From Bifidobacterium sp. N4G05 (lineage in GTDB: Bacteria; Actinomycetota; Actinomycetes; Actinomycetales; Bifidobacteriaceae): DNA of 64,000 nt. Of this stretch, positions 29,451-38,395 are shown piece after piece; the stretch's first letter is position 1, and every line of letters starts with the position of its first letter. A model generated the notes under the pieces. That model had not been told where the DNA came from, searched no databases, and worked only from the letters and a program-made list of their open reading frames with translations. Made by a program: the position numbers and the translations under genes. The DNA lies in the NCBI RefSeq assembly GCF_002742445.1, contig NZ_NJNQ01000002.1, positions 124,001 to 188,000 on the forward strand, read 5' to 3'.

Positions 29451-30593
29451 CTACATTGTAACTCGCTTGGCGGCGTCGAGCAGCCGTTCAACCACGTCTT
29501 CGCGGCTCATGCCCGTCTGAGAGCGCATCGGATCGACTCGTTTTACCGCTGATTTCACCGCTTTGTCCGACATTTTTTCGCGTGAGGTGTTCAGCACTCG
29601 TCCCATTTTTTCCGCGTCGATATCGTAGGCGAGGGTCACATGGTGCAATACGGCGCCAGGCCCTCCTCCTACTGGCGTGAAGCGGCGTTGCGCGGCTCCG
29701 CCGAGTTTGCCATATTGCGTGGCGATGTCGTTGAGACCGGCGAATCGTACGTCGAGACCGAGTTCCTCAAGCGCGCGCACCAGCCAGAAATCGCAGAGCC
29801 GGTATGATTCCTCGACGCTTATGCTTTGGGTGAAATCGAGCGGCGCATATAGCGAGTAGGTGATGGTGTTGCCCGGTTCGATGAACATTGCCCCGCCGCC
29901 GGTGCAACGTCGGACCACGGTGAATCCTTCCCTCTGCGCGACCGCCGTGTTGACTTCGTCTTCGAGTGACTGGAATTTGCCGATGACCACCGCCGGCGCG
30001 GCCCATTCCCAGACACGCAGCGTGGGTTCGCGTTTTCCTGCCGCCACTTCGCGCGCCCATGCGATGTCGGTTTCCATTTGTTCGTTTGGATTTCGCGGTT
30101 TGTCATGGATGACGGTCGGTTTCAGGGCCCGCCAACGTTCCAGATATTCCTCTTGCGTCAGCGCATTATGCGTTTCCAGTTGTTCCCCGTAATATTGTTT
30201 CGCGGACCGCACGATATTCCCGTTGTTCGTTGCATCTTCCGCATTGCGCGATTCGCTTCCTGTGATTGCGCGGAGGAAAGCGATGGCGATGCCCTCTTCC
30301 GTCATACCCACCAATCGCACGTTCGGATAGTTCGCGGTAATCGCTTGCAATCGTCGCGTAATATCGCGTGCGGACGCGCTTTGCTGGCTTTGCAGCAAGT
30401 TTTCCAAATCCCGCAATAGTCGGCGGGAATCCTTTTCATTGCCGTCAAGAAAGAAATCGCCGTCGATCCGGCATTGTTCTACGGATTGGGTGGAGCTTGC
30501 GCATTCGCGAGAATATGCTGGAACGGCATCAGAAAGCCGGACGGAAACCCCTACGAGTTTTCCACCCGGCTGCTTGTACAGGCCTCTGCGCAT
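29451..30593 (-). CDS. Lipoate-protein ligase A family protein
   Basis: 380 residues from ATG 30593. The start shares its A with the TGA stop of the TM2 gene (TGATG), so translation is coupled. The ligase domain (about 170-380) has VVRRCTGGGAMF, the adenylate region RFAGLNDIATQYGKLGGAAQRR with candidate catalytic Lys, and GAVLHHVTLAYDID. The first ~120 residues (GKLVGVSVRLSDAV to VRLVGMTEEGIAIAFL) resemble the accessory lipoate-ligase domain normally found at the C-terminus, here placed first. Likely target is the GcvH protein encoded 6 kb away, the only lipoyl-domain protein visible in the window. Confidence 0.85.
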   Translation of the reverse strand: MRRGLYKQPGGKLVGVSVRLSDAVPAYSRECASSTQSVEQCRIDGDFFLDGNEKDSRRLLRDLENLLQSQQSASARDITRRLQAITANYPNVRLVGMTEEGIAIAFLRAITGSESRNAEDATNNGNIVRSAKQYYGEQLETHNALTQEEYLERWRALKPTVIHDKPRNPNEQMETDIAWAREVAAGKREPTLRVWEWAAPAVVIGKFQSLEDEVNTAVAQREGFTVVRRCTGGGAMFIEPGNTITYSLYAPLDFTQSISVEESYRLCDFWLVRALEELGLDVRFAGLNDIATQYGKLGGAAQRRFTPVGGGPGAVLHHVTLAYDIDAEKMGRVLNTSREKMSDKAVKSAVKRVDPMRSQTGMSREDVVERLLDAAKRVTM

Positions 30594-31327
30594 CAATCTT
30601 GGAGCTCTTGGCCACGCCCGTCGCGGTGCCAGCTGGATCCGTAGCTGGAGCACAGGATGAGGATAGCTTCGATCAGAGCCCAGATTCCGGAAATGATCGG
30701 TCCGATAAGGATGATCCATCCGATCAGGGTCAGCAACAGCTGGGCCACGGCCTTGCCGGTGTAGCCCAGATAGAAGTTGTGTATGCCTAGGGTGCCGAGG
30801 AACAGGCCGAGAAGGCCGGCGACGATCTTCGACTTCTGCGCGTAGCCGTAGCCTGGCTGCTGTTGGGCCGCCTGATAGTAGGCCTGCTGCGCGTAGATTG
30901 GCGGCTGATTGTATGCGGGCTGCGTGTATTGGGGCTGCGCCGGCTGCTGATCGTAGGGGGTCTGCGCCGATTGTGCGTAATCCGCCGGTCCATACATCGG
31001 CTGGCCGTAGCTGGGCTGAGCTGGCTGCGTAGGCTGCGCGTAAGCGGGAGCGGCCAAGCCATCTGCGGGCACGGACGAACCGTAGGCAGCCGGCTGACCA
31101 TATGGCTGGGCATTGCCATACGTACCGTCGGGAATGTTGTTGCCCTGCGCGTCCGGGGCATGTCCCTGCACAGGCTGCTGCGATGCATACTGGTTGGGAT
31201 TGTACGGTTGCGCTGCAGGCTGATTGCAGCCATCCTGGAATTGTCCGAAATCAGCTTGGGTCGAATCATTCGACGCGTAATAGTTGTCTTGTCCGGAATT
31301 GTTGTAGCCGGCATTGTTGTCACTCAT
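30593..31327 (-). CDS. TM2-domain membrane protein with Gln/Pro/Tyr-rich N-terminus
   Basis: 244 residues. The first ~160 are low-complexity, rich in Gln, Pro, Tyr and Ala (QPAQPQYTQPAYNQ), probably disordered and cytoplasmic. The end is a TM2 domain: two helices joined by a short turn, with GLFLGTLGIHNFYLGYTGKAVAQL and IGPIISGIWALIEAILIL. Function of this family in bacteria is unknown. It overlaps the ligase start by one base. Confidence 0.88.
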   Translation of the reverse strand: MSDNNAGYNNSGQDNYYASNDSTQADFGQFQDGCNQPAAQPYNPNQYASQQPVQGHAPDAQGNNIPDGTYGNAQPYGQPAAYGSSVPADGLAAPAYAQPTQPAQPSYGQPMYGPADYAQSAQTPYDQQPAQPQYTQPAYNQPPIYAQQAYYQAAQQQPGYGYAQKSKIVAGLLGLFLGTLGIHNFYLGYTGKAVAQLLLTLIGWIILIGPIISGIWALIEAILILCSSYGSSWHRDGRGQELQD

Positions 31328-31411
31328 GTTTCCAACAATATCCCATAATTTGTCTTATCTCTTTCATCTACCCTGAAAGCAATCCCTGAAATCCCCCTGA
31401 ATATACGTGAA

Positions 31412-31448
31412 GCCCGTCGAACCAAGCATGAAGCTCGATTCGACGGGC
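31412..31448. terminator. Possible terminator after leuB
   Basis: Ten-bp perfect arms (31412-31421 and 31439-31448, GCCCGTCGAA) with a 17-base loop, about 50 bases beyond the leuB stop. No T-run follows on the minus strand, so termination is only probable. Confidence 0.4.
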
Positions 31449-31500
31449 GTTGCAACAGGCGAATAGATCCGGCAAAATCATATAATCCGGATCATGCCCG

Positions 31501-32541
31501 TCACATGCGGGCCAGAATGTCGCGTCCGACCTCGTCGGTGGAGCGGGTGGTGGATCCCAGTTCCTCAATGTCGGCTTCGACGGCCACATCGATCTTGGCT
31601 GCGGCTTCGTCGAATCCAAGGTGGCGCAACAGCATGGCTGCGGAAAGAATCGCGGCGGTCGGATTGGCCTTGTTCTGACCTGCGATATCTGGAGCGGAAC
31701 CGTGGATCGGCTCGAACATGGACGGGTATTCGTCGGAAGCGTTGATGCATCCGGAAGCGGAATAGCCAACGCCACCGACCACGGCGCCGGCCTCGTCGGT
31801 GATGATGTCGCCGAACAGGTTGTCGGTGAGGATCACGTCGAAACGGGACGGATTGGACACCATGAAGATGGTGGTCGCGTCAATGTGCAGATAGTCATGG
31901 GAGACTTCCGGATATTCCTCGGCGACCTTGTCAACGACGCGCTGCCACATGTCGCCCGCGTTGACGAGCACGTTCTTCTTATGCACGAGGGTCACACGCT
32001 TCCTGCGTTTCATGGCCAGCTGGAAGGCGTAACGTACCACGCGCTCCACACCGTAGGCGGTGTTGATGGAGACTTCGGTGGCCACCTCGTTCGGGGTGCC
32101 GCGACGCACCGCTCCGCCGGCGCCGCAGTACAGGCCTTCGGTGCCTTCACGCACTACAACGAAGTCGATGTCGCCCGGGTTGGCGAGCGGGGAGGTCACG
32201 CCCTTGTACAGCTTGGAAGGACGCAGGTTGACGTACTGGTCGAGATCGAAGCGGAGCTTGAGCAGCAGACCACGTTCCAGAATGCCGGCCTTGATGCGCG
32301 GATCGCCTACGGCGCCCAGCAGAATCGCATCGGTCTTCTTGATGCGCTCCTCTTCCTCTTCCGGAAGAATCGCACCGTCGCGCAGGTAACGCTCGGCACC
32401 AAGATCGAAATTCTCGTAATCGAATTCGGCGACGCCCTCGGCCGCCTTCTCCAGAGCCTTCTGGGCCCACGGAGTCACTTCCTTGCCAATGCCATCGCCC
32501 GGAATGACGGCGATGGTGTACTTCTTTGCAGAATCACTCAT
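31501..32541 (-). CDS. leuB: 3-isopropylmalate dehydrogenase
   Basis: Leucine-biosynthesis enzyme of the isocitrate/isopropylmalate dehydrogenase family. 346 residues. IPGDGIGKE at the N-terminus, substrate region [21 protein letters not shown], and metal-binding [19 protein letters not shown]. The length and [13 protein letters not shown] pattern fit the actinobacterial LeuB subgroup. No ribosome site precedes the ATG; a TAGAGT hexamer eight bases before it may give a leaderless transcript. Single gene. A tartrate- or homoisocitrate-type relative is less likely. Confidence 0.93.
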   Translation of the reverse strand: MSDSAKKYTIAVIPGDGIGKEVTPWAQKALEKAAEGVAEFDYENFDLGAERYLRDGAILPEEEEERIKKTDAILLGAVGDPRIKAGILERGLLLKLRFDLDQYVNLRPSKLYKGVTSPLANPGDIDFVVVREGTEGLYCGAGGAVRRGTPNEVATEVSINTAYGVERVVRYAFQLAMKRRKRVTLVHKKNVLVNAGDMWQRVVDKVAEEYPEVSHDYLHIDATTIFMVSNPSRFDVILTDNLFGDIITDEAGAVVGGVGYSASGCINASDEYPSMFEPIHGSAPDIAGQNKANPTAAILSAAMLLRHLGFDEAAAKIDVAVEADIEELGSTTRSTDEVGRDILARM

Positions 32542-32747
32542 AGCACGCGACTCTAGTCAACGGATCAGCACGTGGACACGTAACGCTCAACTAGTGGACA
32601 CTCCATATGGCGTCGTCGGCGGCCACGAACGTGTCACCTTCATTGATTTTGACGTCGTATGGCACTTTCCAATGCAGTTCGGTGCAGGACCCTCAAATCG
32701 GGGGCCCTACAAGAAACGCCGAACATACACGGTCGGACACAAACGAA

Positions 32748-35282
32748 TTAATGCGTAATACCCATCATCGCAAGGCACCAAGCATTCTCATAGGAAATCT
32801 CCTCCCACTGCTTATACCTTCCGGACGTACCCCCATGACCGGCCTCAACCTCAATCTTCGCCACGGCATCCACACCAGCGCGCTGCAGGCGAGCCAACCA
32901 TTTCATCGGCTCCACATACAGCACACGCGTGTCATTCATCGACGTGGTGATGAAAATCTTCGGGAAAACCACAACCCGATCATCATCGGCATCAGCCGGC
33001 GCATTCTCATACGGCGTATATTCCTTCATATACCGATACACGTCCGCATTATGCAACGGATCGCCCCACTCGTCCCACTCCGTAACCGTCAACGGCAACG
33101 ACGGGTCAAGAATCGACGTCAACGCATCCACAAAAGGCACATCCGCCTCAATACCGGCAAAACATTCAGGAGCCAGATTCGCCACGGCACCCATCAACAG
33201 GCCACCGGCGGAACCACCATCGGCCACCGTGCGAACAGGAGACGCCAAACCGGCACGTTGCAACGCACGCACGGCATCAACGAAATCCTCAAACGAATGC
33301 TTCTTATTGAGCAGATGCCCCTGCTCATACCAGGCACGACCCATCTCACCGCCGCCGCGAATGTGCGGCACCGCATAAAGCACGCCACGATCAAGCATAC
33401 TGATGCGAGACACCGAGAATCCCGGATCCGAACTGATCTCATACGCGCCATAACCAGTAACGAACATCGCCGAATCACAAGCAGGCACGTCCCGACGCCA
33501 CACCAAGGAAACGGGAATACGCTCGCCATCGCGGGCGGTGACCCACACTCGGCGTTCCATATATTCGCGCGGCTCAAATCCACCAAGCACGGTGGCACGC
33601 TTCAACAGGCGATCCTCACCGGTTGCCGGATCGACATCATGCAGCTCGCCGGGGCGCGTATAGCTGGCGAACGAGTAGCGTATACGGGGCGCATCATATG
33701 AAGGATTATCTCCCGTACTAATCGAATACAGGCGCCGGGTCTCCCCCGGCATCGCATCGGCAGTCGCGCCATCCGACGAAGTCATCGCCTTACGGGAAAT
33801 CCCATGCACGGCCGATCCTTCGCCTTGCGCAGCGGCCAACTGGTCGAGCGCACCCCACACTTCGGCACGCTCCACGTTGATCTCGTCCACCGACTCATCA
33901 ACATCCCAATCGCCTTCCAACGCGTGCGGAACCAGCTCGGTGAACCGCCATGGGCGACCTGCAAGAAAATCCTCCGCGGCCGCATCCTTCGTCATCACCG
34001 CAATATGCGGCAGACTTTCCGCACGGTACTGCAACGCCACGTAATGCCGATGAATCGAAATTCCCTCGATGCCAAGACCATGCGCACCCTGCAAAATGGC
34101 GGGATTGCAAGGATTCGAATACGGCGTGCCGATCGGCATCGAAGAAGCGCCCGGTTCAACATCGTCGCCATGCTCGCATCCGTGCGGCGAGCCGACGGCC
34201 ACACGCACACCCTCACCCAAACGATACGGGGGCTCATGCGAACGCATGTCAATCACATCGATTTCGAAATTCGGGTTCAACGCATTGTGGTAAACCACGG
34301 CGAGCGGAATGTCCTCGCCATGCTCGCCGGCACCTTCGAAACGGCTGAAGCTCACGTCATATTCCACATCCGGCTCGCGCGGAATGAACGCACGGAATTC
34401 ACCTTCCGGATCGTCAGTGGAAAGCAGCAGCACTTCGGTGGTGGTTTTCGATCCGGTGCCGATCACCAGATTGCGTTCGTCGAACGACAGGCCGATGCCC
34501 ACCCAGAATCGTTCGTCCTGTTCGCGATACACTTCCACATCGTCGGTGACGGGGGTACCAACGCGGTGTCGCATCACCGCATATGGACGCCATGCGTCGT
34601 CGAGCAGCACGTAGAACACCCATTGCGCGTCCGGCGTGAAGCAGGCGCCGCCGATGCCTTCGAACACTTCCGGCAGTTCATCGCCGGTTTCGATATTGCG
34701 AATACGGAAATTGTAACGTTCGTCGCCGCTGGTATCAGTGCCGTACAGCATCCAACGTCCGTCTTTGGAAACATCCATGCCACCAATGCGGAAGAAATCG
34801 TAGCCTTGCGCTTCGGCATTCGTGTCGAACACCACTTGTTCGCCGTCGAGGGGAACGCCGATCTCAATGGTCGGCGGATCCCAATCGTCTGCGCTTCGAA
34901 TCGGCACACGGCATTGCACCGCATACTGCTGGCCTTCCTTGGTGCGTGTGAAATACCAGTAGCCGTCCATGCGCGTTGGCACGGACATGTCGGTTTCCTG
35001 CACATGCGATTTGAACTCGTCGAACAATGTGGTGCGTAGGTTTTTCAACGCTTCCATGCGCTGTTCGCAATACTGGTTCTGTGCGGCGACGTAATCCTGC
35101 ACGTCCTGCGATTCCTTGTCGCGCAGCCATTCGTACTCATCGATGAAGGTGTCGCCGTGGAACACGCGCTCCGTCGGCACGCGTTTCGCGATCGGCATTC
35201 CGCATTCGCCCAGACGGCTCTGACGGCTCTTGTCGTTTTCCTGCGCGCCCGTTGCGTCCTGTTCACCCCGAAAATCAGTCAT
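32748..35282 (-). CDS. ptrB: S9A prolyl oligopeptidase family protease, oligopeptidase B-like
   Basis: 844 residues from ATG 35282. An N-terminal seven-bladed propeller is followed by a C-terminal alpha/beta hydrolase. The catalytic triad is intact: Ser691 in GGSAGG, Asp784 in SMNDTRV and His816 in GHGG. VPHIRGGGEMGRAWYEQG is typical of oligopeptidase B, which cleaves short peptides after Lys or Arg. It has an insertion of about 40 residues in the propeller (around AVHGISRKAMTSSDGATADAMPG). No signal peptide, so cytoplasmic. The start is seven bases after a TATAAT hexamer. Confidence 0.92.
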   Translation of the reverse strand: MTDFRGEQDATGAQENDKSRQSRLGECGMPIAKRVPTERVFHGDTFIDEYEWLRDKESQDVQDYVAAQNQYCEQRMEALKNLRTTLFDEFKSHVQETDMSVPTRMDGYWYFTRTKEGQQYAVQCRVPIRSADDWDPPTIEIGVPLDGEQVVFDTNAEAQGYDFFRIGGMDVSKDGRWMLYGTDTSGDERYNFRIRNIETGDELPEVFEGIGGACFTPDAQWVFYVLLDDAWRPYAVMRHRVGTPVTDDVEVYREQDERFWVGIGLSFDERNLVIGTGSKTTTEVLLLSTDDPEGEFRAFIPREPDVEYDVSFSRFEGAGEHGEDIPLAVVYHNALNPNFEIDVIDMRSHEPPYRLGEGVRVAVGSPHGCEHGDDVEPGASSMPIGTPYSNPCNPAILQGAHGLGIEGISIHRHYVALQYRAESLPHIAVMTKDAAAEDFLAGRPWRFTELVPHALEGDWDVDESVDEINVERAEVWGALDQLAAAQGEGSAVHGISRKAMTSSDGATADAMPGETRRLYSISTGDNPSYDAPRIRYSFASYTRPGELHDVDPATGEDRLLKRATVLGGFEPREYMERRVWVTARDGERIPVSLVWRRDVPACDSAMFVTGYGAYEISSDPGFSVSRISMLDRGVLYAVPHIRGGGEMGRAWYEQGHLLNKKHSFEDFVDAVRALQRAGLASPVRTVADGGSAGGLLMGAVANLAPECFAGIEADVPFVDALTSILDPSLPLTVTEWDEWGDPLHNADVYRYMKEYTPYENAPADADDDRVVVFPKIFITTSMNDTRVLYVEPMKWLARLQRAGVDAVAKIEVEAGHGGTSGRYKQWEEISYENAWCLAMMGITH

Positions 35283-35289
35283 GCAGGCG

Positions 35290-35295
35290 ATTATA
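35290..35295 (-). promoter_or_regulatory. -10 box giving a probable leaderless transcript of the S9 peptidase
   Basis: Perfect TATAAT on the minus strand ends seven bases before the ATG at 35282, which puts the expected transcription start on or next to the A of the start codon. There is no Shine-Dalgarno sequence. The -35 region is a poor match. Confidence 0.6.
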
Positions 35296-35359
35296 CCGGT
35301 ATCGCGCTCCCAATCCAGCGCAACGCGCATCCCCCTTGCTGTAAGTGGAAAGAAAAACG

Positions 35360-36595
35360 TCAGACACCCAGCTGTTGTTTCAGGAACGGCAGCATGGTTT
35401 TCATCAGATTCGAGCCAGTCGTTCCCGTAAATACAGGAACGTCGGTGACTGGAATCGGCTGTGTGGCCGCACGCCCCGCAACGGTGCCGAGATTACCGGC
35501 GGCCTCGCGTGGAGACAGTTGCCGTATGCCGATCGCAAGCACACGCCCCGGATACCGACGTGCGATCGTGGCGTACGTGGTCGGATCCTTCTGCCCATCA
35601 TCGCCGATCAGAATGAACTTCATATCGGGAAAATCAGCCATTAATTGTTCGGCATACTCGAGTTTGTGCTGCACTCCGGAAGGAATGAACGTTTTCGGAC
35701 GGGGATCGAGGTCACGCAGCAGCAGCGGCCCTTCCGGGAACCCATGGTCGGCAATGAAATGCCTAATCGAGCTTTCCACGTTCCACGGCGACGTCGACAG
35801 ATAGAAGAACGGGGCATCCGGAAACATGTCCGCAATGCGGTTGAACAGCAGATTCATGCCCGCCACCGGCATTTTCTTCTTCGGATTGAGCAGCAGCAGA
35901 TTGTAGGCCGCTTTCATCAGGCTTGGCGCCTGCGTGACCATGACGGTGTCATCCACGTCGGAGATTACACCGACTTTCGTGCCGCTGGGAATGGTGAACA
36001 GGTTGGCTTTGACCGGCTTGCGGCTACGCACCTTGTACGACACATCATGCACGCCCGGTTCGAGCAAATGCTCGGCCACAAGATCGAGATAGCCTGCGGA
36101 ATCGGATGCGGCAAATTCGCTGGAAACATTGCGCTGCGCATCCACTTCGTCATACACTTCCGACACCCCCACCTGCACGGTTTCGAGGGGCACGCCGTCG
36201 ATGGCGATGCGCACCTTCGTATGCGGCGAGGGGATGGTGAGCATAGCGCGTATGCCTCGGGTCAGGCGGCCCGCCTGGCGTTTGAATGGGCCGTACACGG
36301 TTCGGCAGATCAGGCGCGAGTAATGTTCGGTGCCATAGCCGACATACGGTTCCACGCGCGGATACCAATTGAGATTGCGTACCATATTTGTCGAGACCGT
36401 CACCCACCCGTTGAACGCTCTGGTGAGGGCACGGCGGAACAGCTGTGTCAGCGGAGGCTTGACTTCGATACGCTCATGTTTTGAAGCGGCATCGAAGGTG
36501 GTGACCACCTTGCGTGCGGGAATGGGCACGGTCGGCATGTCATCTTCGGATATGACATCCGGTTCACGCTGGGGCAACGGCTGTGGTTCGGTCAT
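35360..36595 (-). CDS. App1-domain phosphatase (phosphatidate phosphatase-like)
   Basis: 411 residues. The C-terminal half is the App1 catalytic domain (HAD-like) with DVDDTVMVT near residues 213-221, YLSTSPWNV and a final acidic motif ILIGDDGQKDPTTYA. By the yeast family member the reaction would be phosphatidate dephosphorylation; the bacterial substrate is not known. The N-terminal half is a beta-rich domain (RIAIDGVPLETVQVGVSEVYDEVD) that is common in the family. No signal peptide. The ATG is six bases after TATAGT and has no ribosome site, another probable leaderless gene. Confidence 0.88.
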   Translation of the reverse strand: MTEPQPLPQREPDVISEDDMPTVPIPARKVVTTFDAASKHERIEVKPPLTQLFRRALTRAFNGWVTVSTNMVRNLNWYPRVEPYVGYGTEHYSRLICRTVYGPFKRQAGRLTRGIRAMLTIPSPHTKVRIAIDGVPLETVQVGVSEVYDEVDAQRNVSSEFAASDSAGYLDLVAEHLLEPGVHDVSYKVRSRKPVKANLFTIPSGTKVGVISDVDDTVMVTQAPSLMKAAYNLLLLNPKKKMPVAGMNLLFNRIADMFPDAPFFYLSTSPWNVESSIRHFIADHGFPEGPLLLRDLDPRPKTFIPSGVQHKLEYAEQLMADFPDMKFILIGDDGQKDPTTYATIARRYPGRVLAIGIRQLSPREAAGNLGTVAGRAATQPIPVTDVPVFTGTTGSNLMKTMLPFLKQQLGV

Positions 36596-36730
36596 ATCCC
36601 CACTATAAAGGCGATTGCCGAACTACTTAGTGCCCCAGCCATGAAAATCAGGGATTATTCAGGGAACGGTAACGATTTCATACCTGATTTCGCATGCGGT
36701 TCCCTGTTCCGAGACGTTTTGCCGAATCTT

Positions 36731-37135
36731 TTATTCCGCCACGATGTTGGCGTATTCCTCGGAGGAAAGCAGTCCCGGTTCGTCATCCTCAAGCTCGATT
36801 TTGAAAATCCAGCCTTCGCCATACGGATCGCCGGTAACGATGCCCGGATCGTCGGCCGCTTCGCTGTTCACATAGCGGATCACGCCAGCCACTGGAGTGA
36901 CCAGCGGCGTGACGGCTTTGGAGGATTCCAATTCCGCCACTTCGTCGCCGGCCTGTACTTCGGTGCCGACTTCCGGCAGATCGATGTACACGAGTTCGCC
37001 AAGCTGGTCGGCCGCATATTCGGTGATGCCCACCATGGCCGGTTCGGTGGAGGCGTCCACCCACACATGCTCGTCGGAGTATTCGAGATGCTCGGGAACG
37101 TCCAGATTCGGCCTGTTTTCGTTTTCTTCACTCAT
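36731..37135 (-). CDS. gcvH: Glycine cleavage H-like lipoyl protein
   Basis: 134 residues; whole-length GcvH fold. The lipoyl-lysine is Lys73 in ELESSKAVTP, with the preceding YIDLPEVGTEVQAGD and following GVIRYVNSEA matching the family. None of the other glycine-cleavage genes (gcvT, gcvP) is nearby. It lies between the NudC and App1 genes on the minus strand. Role is uncertain: part of a cleavage system encoded elsewhere, or a free lipoyl carrier. The lipoate ligase at 29.5-30.6 kb is its likely modifier. Confidence 0.92.
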   Translation of the reverse strand: MSEENENRPNLDVPEHLEYSDEHVWVDASTEPAMVGITEYAADQLGELVYIDLPEVGTEVQAGDEVAELESSKAVTPLVTPVAGVIRYVNSEAADDPGIVTGDPYGEGWIFKIELEDDEPGLLSSEEYANIVAE

Positions 37136-37191
37136 GAAAACTCATTCTATGTCAATTGCGCGCATTTCCCATAGCGCGGTACCGAAACTTG

Positions 37192-38280
37192 TTACGGCAG
37201 ATCGTGGCCGAGCCATTCTTCGATCATGTAGCGGGCGATGGTGGCCTTTCCGGGGGCTTCCATACGCCCTGTTACCAGCTCGTTCATATATTCGTCACGG
37301 GTCATCCAACGCGCTTGCAGGGTCTCGTCACCGTCCACATGCACGTCGGTGGTATTGGCCACGCCCTTGAACGCTATCATGAGCGAGGCTGGGAATGGCC
37401 ATGGCTGCGATCCCAAATATTTGAGTTCGCCGAGGTCGATGCCGACCTCCTCTTTGGCTTCGCGCCGGCATGCGTGCTCCAGATTCTCGCCCGCCTCCAC
37501 GAAGCCGGCGGACACGGAATACAGGCCGGTGTTGCGCCATGCGCTGTTGTGCTGCAGCAGCAGACGGTCCTCATGGTCCACGATCGCCGTGATAACGGCC
37601 GGCTCCACTCTGGGGAACAGCAGCCGTCTGCCATCCGCTTCGCTGGTGCACCGCTGCGCCCATCCGCCCAACGCCGGTTCGGTCGGAGCGCCGCACGTGG
37701 GGCAATGGCGTTGGCGCGCATGCCACACACCTAGCGAAATCGCCGTTGTGGCCTGGCCAGCCTCACGCGCGCTGGCATGTGGGGCGAATCCGCGCAGGTC
37801 AACCCAGTCGAATCGTTCCGCTGCGTTTTCCAACAGCGATTTCGACGTCTTCGCTTCCGGCTCGCGCTGTTCGTCGAACGCGTCGTCCGCGCCCATATGC
37901 TCGCTGCTTGCGGCCACCGGCTCTGCAGCCTTCACACGAGACACGTCAACGGCCGCCACATGCTCGTCACGCTTGCCGCCATATGAGCCGAGGAATATGG
38001 CGAGCGCCGTCGGATGCGTGTGCAATTCCGCCGCTACATAGGATCCGGGCAGCTGTGTCAAACGCATGTGCACGTTGGCGTAGTCCGCGATGGCGCCTTG
38101 TCCGCGTGGCACCGCCACCATGCCGTCTTTGACGAGAATGACTTTCGTAGCAGGTTCCAGCAGCACTGTGTCGAACAGGTCGGGTTCGTCGCGTCTTGAA
38201 ACCTCATAGTCGATGTCGCCTTGCGCAAGTGGCAGGAACGGCAGTGCCTGAGTCAGCGCCAGTGGCGAGAACACGCTCAT
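37192..38280 (-). CDS. nudC: NAD(+) diphosphatase / NADH pyrophosphatase (Nudix)
   Basis: 362 residues, longer than E. coli NudC owing to a wider N-terminal domain with a loop rich in Ala/Glu (about 110-150). A zinc ribbon follows near residue 193 (HCPTCGAPTEP and a later QRC). The Nudix box GFVEAGENLEHACRREAKEEVGI is at about 259-281, followed by the NudC-specific SQPWPFP at about 289. The enzyme splits NAD(H) to NMN(H) and AMP, and relatives remove NAD caps from RNA. A perfect AT-rich palindrome lies directly before the start. Confidence 0.93.
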   Translation of the reverse strand: MSVFSPLALTQALPFLPLAQGDIDYEVSRRDEPDLFDTVLLEPATKVILVKDGMVAVPRGQGAIADYANVHMRLTQLPGSYVAAELHTHPTALAIFLGSYGGKRDEHVAAVDVSRVKAAEPVAASSEHMGADDAFDEQREPEAKTSKSLLENAAERFDWVDLRGFAPHASAREAGQATTAISLGVWHARQRHCPTCGAPTEPALGGWAQRCTSEADGRRLLFPRVEPAVITAIVDHEDRLLLQHNSAWRNTGLYSVSAGFVEAGENLEHACRREAKEEVGIDLGELKYLGSQPWPFPASLMIAFKGVANTTDVHVDGDETLQARWMTRDEYMNELVTGRMEAPGKATIARYMIEEWLGHDLP

Positions 38281-38298
38281 CGATTGCTTCTTTCTTTG

Positions 38299-38338
38299 AA
38301 TACGATATATAGAAGATTTTTTCTATATAAATCGTATT
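38299..38338 (-). promoter_or_regulatory. Palindromic candidate operator before nudC
   Basis: Inverted repeat AATACGAT-ATATAGAA / TTCTATAT-a-AATCGTATT around GATTTT, starting 18 bases upstream of the nudC ATG. The AT-rich composition contrasts with the genes around it. It could be a repressor site overlapping the promoter or a 5'-leader hairpin. Confidence 0.55.
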
Positions 38339-38395
38339 TTCTTTATATTTTTGTATATCTGATTACGCTATTGACGGTAGTTGCGGGAATATCGG

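Noticed and set aside
36641..36730. Possible hairpin GGGAAC...GGTTCCC between App1 and gcvH
   Set aside because: Needs a bulge, has a long loop and no T-run; too weak to call.
37136..37160. TTGACA upstream of gcvH as a -35 box
   Set aside because: It lies immediately before TAGAAT with no spacer, so the two cannot form one promoter.
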